From contig OZ029913.1 in the NCBI GenBank assembly GCA_964023275.1, positions 50,661,509 through 50,725,508 on the forward strand: a DNA stretch of 64,000 bases, in the 5' to 3' direction. The DNA is from Norana najaformis (Eukaryota > Annelida > Clitellata > Crassiclitellata > Hormogastridae). Positions 54,543-64,000 of the stretch are shown here, piece by piece (positions within the stretch are counted from its first letter, which is position 1; each line of letters opens with the position of its first letter). The notes beneath the pieces are model-generated. The model worked only from the letters and a program-made list of their open reading frames with translations, had not been told where the DNA came from and ran no database searches. The position numbers and the translations under genes were made by a program.

Positions 54543-55425
54543 GGCCTATTTGTGTATTTAATTGCACCACTAAAACACAGCCACAAACCATGAGGCTGAC
54601 GTTTTCAAATTTTGGCTTCAGGCCGAGAAATGCCAGACCTCGAGGTCTAACATAACTTCTCCGTCACATTCAATAGGCTCAAACCCGCAATCGTTGGATT
54701 ACAAAAACCAAGCTTGCTACCAAACAAACTACTGCAGGAGCCGTCCTGAATGGGATTCACACAAACCTCGATCCGTGCACATAATGCAAGCACTGTCGGA
54801 CTGGACTAAGAAATCGCTGATGACCGTATCTAGAGTGAAACAATAGTAGAGAAATGTTCAGAATTGCCATGGTGAACAAAACTTTAAGTAAATTTTAGAA
54901 AAACAAGTTTCAAAAATAGAAAGTTTTAAGAAATCCCAGTATGTTATTTTAACAATTTCGCTCTGGTCAAATAAGTTGCTTGCTTATTCAAGTATTTTAT
55001 TACACAATTAAAATAAGTAATTTATTTCAAACGGCACCTTAAACATAGTGATTCGGCAGCATAGGGGTAAAATGTAAATACATAGGCAAAGACAGAATGG
55101 CAGTCGATCATTTCAACTTAAGACATTGATAACGGAATTAATTATGTAAACGGTCATTATGGAAACAAATGACGTTTGAAAAGAAAACGAACGCTACGGA
55201 GGTGAAGGAGAGACGAGAAGGATCGGTTGCTGTGGTAGACGATTAGTCGGAATCATTTCGGCGAATTGGAAATGACGTAACTCCTTGCCATCGAGTTTTT
55301 GTGTAACTATATTGAATATAGTTGAAGTGGATGTTTATTTGAGTAAGAACGGTCTAACTATGAAACGGTCGAACTGGCAATACTGCGGAATATATCGTTG
55401 AAATTACATGCGACGTAACAATACG

Positions 55426-55427
<2 letters not shown>
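54543..55427. other. Intergenic
   Basis: Nothing recognised. Confidence 0.5.

Positions 55428-55475
<48 letters not shown>
55428..55475 (+). repeat. (AAT)n microsatellite
   Basis: About 16 units. Confidence 0.95.
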
Positions 55476-56737
55476 GAAATAGCAGCAAGGAATCGCTACG
55501 AAGGTATTTATATCTTTCCGAAAGTTTACTTCTAACGATCAACCAGTGGAATTGCTATAACTGAGTTCAGGCGACATTTAAGTTCGTCGTATTATGAAGC
55601 CAATTTGAGGAATTCCAGTTTGCACACATTGCATCCGATGCAAGAAACCTTCGCGTGACCCCCCCCCCCCCCTTGCAAAGGAAATATCACATTATTGCCT
55701 TTCAGTAACAAAGGTGACAATTTACTTAGTTTAAGTGGCGATGGATAGGCAGATGAAGGTAATTGCTTTATGTATGTTTGACTTGAATAAAAAATAATAA
55801 TTTCAAACTCCGTCTAAAGACTGAAGTCGTCTATAAAATGCAAATTTTATTTATTGTCAAAAGAATGTATACGTTGAGGTGTCATAGCTCAAGGGAAGAT
55901 CTCTATGCACGAGAATAGGACGGCCATGAATGAATGGCCGTGCAGAAAACCCGGTAGAGGCTCCCAACATAATGCTCTTTGCCAATATAACAGATAAAGT
56001 AGCAAATTAGTAGTCGGATATCCGCACTTAGTGTATGTATATGTATATGCCTATAAAGTCTAAACACATGCATAAAACATACAAAGCCTCTGTGCATTTA
56101 CTGCGTGCGTAAAACTTCCTTTTAGTTGAACCAATTGATAAGTAAACAGACTGAAGTAATCGCGTAATAAGACAATCGTCTCTTTTGTTTATCTCGGTAA
56201 ACTACATATTGTGGTGGCGCGGTCGTTTTCGAGAACAGCAGTTAAACACCTGCTGCTGGTCTATGGCGTGTGTATTGCGTGCATACAGGTCCCCGGGGGA
56301 GGGGGAGAGCGCTGTATTGAAAGCGAGGCGCCTATGCCAGGCGTGGTTCGACGGGGCAATGATCCTCTGCGATCGGACGATGAGCTAGTAGTAGGCGAGG
56401 AGCATGCGTTGACCAACTGTGAACCTATCGACGGTGAGGTCCGGTTCAGCCTACGCTGATCATCGGTCACTGACCAGTCGATGGTCAGTCGCTGGCCACG
56501 GTTTGTCTGCCTCCCTATCACGAACTCTTCGCAGTGATTCACGAGCAAATCGTAATCGTTGCATTTCTTCGGAGCCAAGAGAACCAACAAACAGATCAGC
56601 GATCTTGGCTGTTAATGAAGAAAATTGCTTTAGTGACTCAACAAAAACAGACCAATAAATGCCAGGTAAGACTTTCAGTAAATCCTTTTGAAAAGTCTAT
56701 GCGGACGTTAAACACTTTTTGTAGCCTATAATCTCTT
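55476..56737. other. Intergenic
   Basis: A 12-C run lies near 55660. Overlapping frames at 56185-56590 on both strands are moderately G+C-rich but unrecognised. Confidence 0.45.
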
Positions 56738-56792
56738 CAGCAGCAGCAGCAGCAGCACCAGCACCAGCACCAGCACCAGCACCAGCAGCAGC
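56738..56792 (+). repeat. (CAG)n/(CACCAG)n microsatellite
   Basis: CAG units, then CACCAG units, then CAG. Confidence 0.95.
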
Positions 56793-59700
56793 ATTCAATA
56801 AAATAGCTTTTAGCTTTTAAACTGCAGTATATCTTTAGTTCAGACGTGGAACGGAAACAAACTGCGAATTCGCGTCTCGATCGGACCGAGCTGTCGTAAA
56901 GGGTTTTTAAAATTACAATCAGTATCACATAGAAAAACGATGATTAGTGCGCCTTTTCTCCTATAGGCCTCTTCAAAATTTTAATTTTCTTGCCTACCTA
57001 TTATACAGACAAGTTTTTACGGTTTTTATTATGAATTTTCAATACAACATTTAGGCCAACGTTAGGAAGAAACTTCTAGTATTGTAGTTAATATGACAAA
57101 AGTTTCAGAAGCAGAAAGACAGGTTTTCCTGAAAAAAATAGAAATGCAAATACTTTGCAGATTTTTATCTAGAATTCAAATCTGAGATGGGAAAATTTTG
57201 ATTCGTCTCGCCGTGATGTATGACGTTGGAAGCTCTAGTATCTACAGTGCAAATCGTTTAACACAAAATGCAGAGGAAAGTGTGAACAATTTGTGCTAAC
57301 TGAATTTCATCGTAACCATTTTTTTTCAACTCCAGTGTTTGAAGTTCCTAATATGAGCAGGTAGAGTAGTGTATACGCAATGATAGTTGGGTATAGCACT
57401 CGTAATGAAGTACACACATTCAAACAAACTATACAAACCCACACAATTTCATTTAATTCTTCCTATGTGGTAATTAATGTTAAAAAGTAAAAGACAAACT
57501 TGCAAAAAAATTAAAGATACTGCTTTAAAAACGAAAGTTAATAACTTTCAGATCCTAAGATGATAAACTGCCGTCTTTCGAAAAATGCGTCATAGCAAAG
57601 AGTAAGATTATCTTTGAGCCCAGATTCGGTTGACATCGGCCACAACAAATGGCAAGTATCTACTGCAGTCTACCCAGTAGGTACAAATTATAAATGCTAC
57701 ATCTTACACAGGGTATTCTATTCTACACTAAAAGTATTTTCCGAGGAATGCAAAGGTCATAACTGATGCTGTGAGCTGGGGAAGTTACAAATGGTATAGG
57801 CAAAAATGTCACAGCACTGTAATGACTGTCTTAACGGTCACCAGCGCACAGGCCAGAAAGTGCAGCTTCAAACAAAATACGACAATTTCACAATGGATGA
57901 GAGGAGCCAGATGTTGAAAATAAAGCAACATTTCGTGTTTGCCAAGTTTTACTATTGCATTTTCTTCCGCGGGATAACTTATTTTTTCGTACTATGCAGT
58001 ATTTTCGTGCTTGTTATCAGTTTCGTATCAAAGAATGAATTTACATTACATTACAAAAAACCATTGATGTTTGAACGGACTAAGCAATGCAAGTATCCTT
58101 TTGGTGTTAACCAATATAGCGTGTTAAAAGTTTTCGTGTTGTTTTTCACTGTATATATGTAGTACAGTATAGGCTTATTAAGTGTATATATACATATGTA
58201 CATGCACACACACATATACATATATATATATATATATCCAACAACTGTGTGCGAACAGACAGATAGACAAGAAGATTGAAAGACAAACATAGGCCTACAG
58301 TGGTAGAAAGAGAGATTAGCAATTGCCCAGATATAAGCAGATGTGCCTTGCCTATAATGTTTCTTTGTCTGTCTGTTTACCTAGCAATCTGCCTTCTTTC
58401 TCTGTCTATCTGTTCTTGTTCAGCTGCACTTTTTGATGCCATCTCTTTCACTACCCATCATTCTACGCTCTCTGATAGCTGTTTTTTTTGAATCAATAAT
58501 CCGATGAATAAATGGATGAGCATTTTTTCTTCTGACACAAGAGACTAGTTTTCCAGTGTTTGACCCCTAGCCGCAAGCACTGACCTTACTTACTCTGCAG
58601 CACAGACAAGTCCCCTCTTCACATGTTAAATCGTTTGACATCAATCGACACTTTCACTCAGGTCGAGTACAAGACTCAAGTGCCAGCAATCGCCTCTAGC
58701 TTCAGCAGCAGCAGCAGCCAGCGCCACCACCACCACCATGCAGTGAACGACTCCTCCGGTTCCAAGATCTGAACGAATGTTTCTGTTTATTGCTTACACT
58801 AGAACATAGTGGACTGTTAACATCAACAGATGTGGAGTCAAGCCTTGGAAGCGGGTATGCCGAGCTACCCTTCCGACGTAGATTGACGACCGCTCTCTAT
58901 TTCTCAGTTAATTCAATGTTGAATCAAAGAAGGATAACCTTACTGTGACCTCCATCGCTGTAGTATTAGCCTGACAAATTTCTTATTTTCTGTATTCGGT
59001 CAAATGTCAAAGAAAACGAAGATCATCACTTCCGGGGGCAGAGACATAACACAGAGAGCCTAGAACCATGACTGAATATAAAGGTTTACTGATGACCAGA
59101 ATAAACTGGAAGACATCCTATTCTTCAACTGGCTTCAGTTTGACCAGCAATCAGAACATTCACATGTTGAATGAATAGATTATTCCTTCCATCGACTGAT
59201 TCCGGTGAAGGGCTCCAGGAGTTGTGAAGTGGTGCCTCAAGATGGCATTTTCTCAAGAAAGATGCTCGTAGTATTTCTCAGCTTGCTTCAGCCAAGAACC
59301 TTGATTGACTGAGATCCGTAATCTCATTTTCTCATCTTCTGGGATGATGGACTTCGGGGTTTGCCTCTGTAATAGCATGCTACGTGAACATGGTAATCTC
59401 AGCCAGATTCGTTGCCGTCTCAACGCTACTCTAATAATCCAAGTCCAACGACTGTTGCCTTGGAAACGGTGAAATACGGCGACATCTGGAGGCCGTGTTT
59501 TAGTTGTGGAGGAAGCAATTTTCAGGACAATTAATACTTTTTCAGCTACGATTTCTGTCACATGCTGGCAACATGCTAGATGAGGCAGATTCCGACCAAG
59601 TGTCTACTCCATCAAAGCACTTACCCTTGACCTCCTTTCGCAGATTCCATTCGGCGTCAGATCCATCAACTGACATCCAATCACGGCGTTGGACTGAGCT

Positions 59701-60484
59701 TTTCCAGTGCCGGAGTTAATAACTGGAGCATCAGGTAGTTGTTAGTTACCCTAACACCGTATGTACGTCAGCTTGCATACAATATATACGTGTACCTTCA
59801 TACATGCATATATACATACCTACTTGCATACATACATGCATCGATGAATTCACATACTGCACATACGTACACACATACTTTATGTACACGTACATGGGCA
59901 AAGAAAGACATTGACGAGCGTCTGTGAAGCATCGTTGACGATCGGAGACGTGCAAATGCGGCTTGCTTAGTTGCTGTCGAGGTTGACAGCTAAGCAAGAG
60001 CCGCATTTCTAAGTCACTTAAGCTCTTACGAATTCTTCGGAGAAATCCCAGGCTGGGCTGTCACCGGCGATATTTCCTACAACGACGGCATTTCCTCTGC
60101 ATTAATGCCATCCCGAGGTTCAAGGTCAGTCGATGCTGGGCCATGCCTGCAATCTGCTGGTCGCTGACAACATTCTAATCAGGAGGATTCACTTGTCCCA
60201 ATCGGTAAACGAACCACCCTCTCAATTAGAAGGTTTTGACTTGTTCAATTCATTGGCGACTACTTATTTCTGATTGATTGGTCAAAAACTGCAGAATTTG
60301 CTTCCCAATTTAACCAGTTCTTCTGCCAGTTGTCCTCTGCCGTCTTTCAGGTCCGGACTTAGTCTTAGGACGCCCTTTCGTTGCTTTCATTGCTGCGTTG
60401 TTATTCGAAATCAGTAACTGTTCCTAGAGATACCGTCCTGGCCTGAACAGGACTTATCTCTCAGGACATTTCTTGACGAGACTA
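56793..60484. other. Intergenic; no supported gene
   Basis: The longest frames (57806-58162 +; 59253-59561 -) have no recognisable domain. A TA/CA-rich tract is at about 58186-58238, and short CAG and CAC runs are near 58703-58740. Confidence 0.45.
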
Positions 60485-60603
60485 ATGTATGTATGTATGT
60501 ATGTATGTATGTATGTATGTATGTATGTATGTATGTATGTATGTATGTATGTATGTATGTATGTATGTATGTATGTATGTATGTATGTATGTATGTATGT
60601 ATG
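60485..60603 (+). repeat. (ATGT)n microsatellite
   Basis: About 29 perfect tetranucleotide units. Confidence 0.97.
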
Positions 60604-61243
60604 GTCTAGTGACTAGTATGTGCCTAAGCCGAAAAAGGCTGAAGCACAAACTCGACTATAACAGTTTTTCGGCGGCATAGTAACAAACTCAGCGCATCGG
60701 GTTTCGAACCTGAAATTAGGCTAATGGCAAAGCAGAAGACTGACGTGTAAAATTTCTACCGACATGATGCTCCTAAACCAGGACAAAAACAATAACTGAA
60801 AACAATTCCCCAAAATATTGCAGAAGATGCGATGTACGGTGGAAATGAAGAAGGGCGGGAGTATGGTTAGCCTCTGAACTGCGCTGTAGTGTCACGTTTT
60901 GTTTCATCTGCCTTGTCTTCTACTTCTTCTTCTAAAGGACAGAACAAATCGCTTGCGGGCGTCTGCGAGGAGAAGTGTGACGTCATTCGCGATGTCGATA
61001 CGTAACAAAGATTCACCGCCGATCAATCCATCTCCGATTTCTATAATGGACGCATGCTGTTCTTTAAGCGACGTATCACGTGGCAGAGGCGTCTAAACCG
61101 GGGGAGATTAAGACCGGCAATGCGACATACAAACAGGGTTGAGAGGGAAAACTGACTGATATTCAGGCAACTCAATATTATTATTGATGCACGTGGATAA
61201 TAGAAGACATAAGTTAACATACAGTCATATATAGCGCGAGTTC
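60604..61243. other. Intergenic
   Basis: A B-box-like phrase on the minus strand (caggttcgaaacccgatg) lies near 60694-60712 without a convincing A box. No gene. Confidence 0.4.
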
Positions 61244-61622
61244 ATGACCTTCAAATGTGAATCAAACAGTGTGAATACTAAAATGCCATCAGTAACTTTG
61301 AGGAGAGAAAATAGTGGTCGAATTGTCCGAGTGACCAAAAAAGCTGCTCAGAATTCCTCGACTTGGCTGTCATTTCTAAATTTCTGGATCCGCTTTGGGT
61401 ATATAGACATCTTTGAGGGGTTGTGTCATTGCACAGAAACTGGGAAACGGGGTAAAAACGAAGATATCTGCCAAACTTGACCACATAAATACCAGCATTC
61501 GGACATCTACCAGGATTTTAGCATCTCTTGTGAACGAAGCAGGATGTTCATTGTTCAACATCTGCAACAGAACTCTCCGAAAGCACAAACTGTTTCTTCA
61601 GAAGCGTCGACGTTTTCATTGA
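61244..61622 (+). pseudogene. Possible Tc1/mariner-like transposase N-terminal scrap
   Basis: Overlapping frames encode SGRIVRVTKKAAQNSST and STRILASLVNEAG...RTLRKHKLF, loosely like the paired helix-turn-helix region of Tc1 transposases (R.IVR.VKKNP; T.R.L...GL). No inverted ends or DDE core seen. Confidence 0.25.
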
Positions 61623-61825
61623 AAGGTTGCTGAACAAATCAAGGCTGATGTCAGTGCTTGCAAACCATTAGTAGGCTACAGTGGAATGGAATCTTGTTGC
61701 CTGATGTTATGGAAAGCAGCAAGATTGATCGACTACCAGTATCCATTTTTCCACTGGTCGATGGCATCAGAAAGCTGATTGGAGTTCTAAGATTGCAGCT
61801 GATGCAGTTCTTAAGCTGATTTTGC
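61623..61825. other. Intergenic
   Basis: Nothing recognised. Confidence 0.4.
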
Positions 61826-61975
61826 CAATCTGTCTGTCGATCTCTCCGTTGATCTTTCGGTCAGTCGGATTGTCAATCTGTCTGTGGATCTGTCTGTGTG
61901 ATCTGTCTGTGTGATCTGTCTATGGCTCTGTCTGTGGATCTGTCTGTGGATCTGTCTGTCGGTCTTTCTGTTGTT
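61826..61975 (+). repeat. Degenerate TCTG-based minisatellite
   Basis: Repeats of gtctgtggatct, gtctgtgtgatct and similar 12-14-base units. Confidence 0.85.
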
Positions 61976-62039
61976 CGGACTGTAGATTTATCGGTCTGAC
62001 TGTCGGCGTCTCCGTGAACTCAGATGCAGCAATTACATT

Positions 62040-62240
62040 CAGGGACGCAATAATTTTGTGATTGTGAACAGTACATAGCGCGGTTTCAGTGGAATTATAT
62101 TTGCGGTATATGCAGATTGGAAGGGAAGGTACAGGTTGCCAAGTTCTATTCGTTTTGTCAGTTCATTTATGCCAGAACTTAACTCATCTCTTTCAACACC
62201 GTAGCCTAACTTCTGATTTCCTTTCACGGCAGCCCAGTTA
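62040..62240 (-). mobile_element. L2-type LINE RT fragment (minus)
   Basis: Minus-strand residues NELTKRIELGNLYLPFQSAY are followed, after a shift, by RKYNSTETALCT, the same motif as at 46264-46640 (RKYHSVETAL). Confidence 0.7.
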
Positions 62241-64000
62241 CATCTATCTTCTATTTTTACTCTCTTCCTTTTTAATATCTTTGTCTCGTCGTTTTTCACA
62301 TGCCTCTGCTTATGTTCTCCCTCTTGTTGTGTGTAGTCTCTTGGCTGTTCGGTTAAACGATGAAGACACTGAGGGTTGGAACCATGGCAATACTAGCGCC
62401 TCATTTATTAAGTGCATCTTTGGAATCGTTGCCGCATAGGACTATATGCCTATGCGTCGTCATTCAGGCTTTTTTGAAAAGTTCTTAGTACTTTGCAGTC
62501 TAGACCAGGCATGTGACGTTCACAGCATCTGCAAAATAGACCATTCTGTCCGAATGCTTTTTCGGCACTATTAAAGAAGTACTTGATATTTCTGGTCATC
62601 TTGATTTTTGCTTCGTTGATGAAATTTGGTGTTTGTTATTATGTTCTTATATATCATTTGGTCGCCGATCGTAGAAATGGTAACCACATGTCTGCCTCAC
62701 GTGAGATTCTGGAGAAATCGTCGAAAGTTGTAATGATTTCTATGAATATTAACGTACTGCTTGTATTTCATTGTCATTTTCTACATACTGCCTACTACCC
62801 TTTTGATTTGTTATTTCAGGTGTTTAGTTGTTTTTTATTACAATAAGTTTAAAGAATATAATTGATATAGTGTATGAGCTAATGAATTACTGATTCCACA
62901 AATGTCATGTAAAGTATCAACAGCAGCGACATTTCTGTTACATATGTGGCGGGTTCACATTGAAAGCACAAGGGATGACCATGACTCCTTTGGTTTAGAA
63001 AGCATATGAACTCTGTTTTGGATGTAAAGTTGGTAATCAGGACAAAGACGATGCGCCTCATATTTCTTGTACAACTTGTGCAGTTTATCTCTGAGTATGA
63101 TCTAAAGGTTTCCGGTGATCTATGCCAGTTGCTGTACCAATCATTTCACCAAACCTTTATTTCTGCTTGACAAATATATCTGGCTTTTTCCAATAACAAG
63201 AAATCAATTCATTATCCAAATCTGCCATCAGCAATGAGACCAGTGCCATATGATAAGCCTTCCTGTATCCAAGCCGCCATAAGTATGGACACTGAACGAT
63301 GATAATGTATGAGGAAACTGCGGCAGGTGAGACAAAGGACTTTTAAAGTGATAAGATCCAGAATTTCAACCTCAGGAGCCCTGTGAACCTCAGCTGATAA
63401 CTCAACTTGAGTTAAATGATTTCGTCGGGAACTCAAACTTATCAAACAGCCAAACTGAATTACTGGGCTCTCGGCTTCAAGGATGAAATCTGCTGGCACA
63501 ACGAACTAAAATGGCTGTGTTTCATAGCCATCATATCCGTCATAAAGATTCGAGTAGGCTTATGATGAAGGTGATACTTTAACTTGCAAAGATGTCGAAG
63601 AATTGTTGAGCGAACTCGGTCGAGACTCTGAGCCACAAGAACGGCGACTATTCATCGATTAGTCGATATTAAGCCTGAAGACTGTGCTGCTACACTGTGC
63701 TATATATCCATCAATACCGTGGGATATGCTGTTCACGTGGAAGATACATATGCTAATTAGGAGCCTTTGTTGAAATCCGTACAGCACTACACGCATACCT
63801 GGGACATATGTGATGGTCTGAAAGTTGTAGCACGTCTTCTCAGTTTGTAACTCGGATATACCAAGTACTGTTGCATCATTTGTGAGTGAAACTATCTTTT
63901 GCAAGAGATTCTCATTATGTCAGAAAGGACTGGCTACTCCGCAAAAGCTAGATAGAAGGTTTTTCTGCCACCTCTTCACATCAATCGTATTAATGAAAAA
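62241..64000. other. Intergenic to window end
   Basis: Short frames on both strands without recognisable domains. No repeat identified. Confidence 0.4.

Noticed and set aside
57806-58162. Plus-strand frame with a hydrophobic stretch
   Set aside because: One possible membrane segment only, no homology recognised, no supporting exon; not called.
59253-59561. Minus-strand frame of 102 codons, rich in Arg and Ile
   Set aside because: No recognisable domain, no splice context and no partner exon; length is within chance for this region.

Overview
This window is metazoan nuclear DNA: intron-split genes, an A+T-rich background, abundant LINE, SINE and DNA-transposon copies and many microsatellites. 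The repeat mix (L2/CR1-type LINEs, an endonuclease-RT type LINE, tRNA-derived SINEs, piggyBac, hAT, Harbinger-like and Mutator-like elements) fits a marine or aquatic invertebrate, possibly a mollusc. I cannot name the species from sequence alone.

Two cellular genes can be supported, both on the minus strand. (1) SUCLA2, the mitochondrial ADP-forming succinyl-CoA ligase beta subunit, runs from its ATG at 21373 down to 2796 in nine recognisable coding exons that join in frame (437 codons). The last ~25 conserved codons are not visible and probably lie before base 1. Intron 2 is about 10.2 kb and full of repeats. (2) A BTB-BACK-Kelch (kelch-like) gene has coding exons at 36992-37150 and 32917-34560 (600 aa), and probably a noncoding first exon in the CpG-rich block at about 39550-39900. 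Each gene has one intron that needs a GC-AG donor. The ~9 kb downstream of the kelch stop is free of genes, strongly strand-asymmetric, and ends near an AATAAA on the minus strand at about 23900, so it may be a very long 3' UTR.

Layout: 1-2300 is a young LINE reverse transcriptase split by a 758-bp insertion of a foldback element with G/C-run subterminal repeats. 2.75-21.4 kb is SUCLA2, with a piggyBac deletion derivative in intron 6 (4525-6708) and SINEs, piggyBac fragments and LINE 3' ends in introns 2 and 4. 21.4-32.9 kb is intergenic or 3' UTR sequence with a Harbinger-like element (27705-28749). 32.9-39.9 kb is the kelch gene, with a decayed L2 and SINEs in its introns. 40.3-43.0 kb is a three-level nest: an L2 LINE (+) holds a hAT element, which holds a second LINE (-). 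43-64 kb is gene-poor: microsatellites, LINE scraps, SINEs and possible LTR remnants, with no convincing cellular gene.

No operon, CRISPR array, prokaryotic feature or functional tRNA/rRNA gene is present. The most informative observations are the datable insertions with target-site duplications: 9 bp (foldback in LINE), 8 bp (hAT in L2), TTAA (piggyBac), 12 bp and 13 bp (SINEs). Two of them interrupt older reading frames that can be followed across the insertion.
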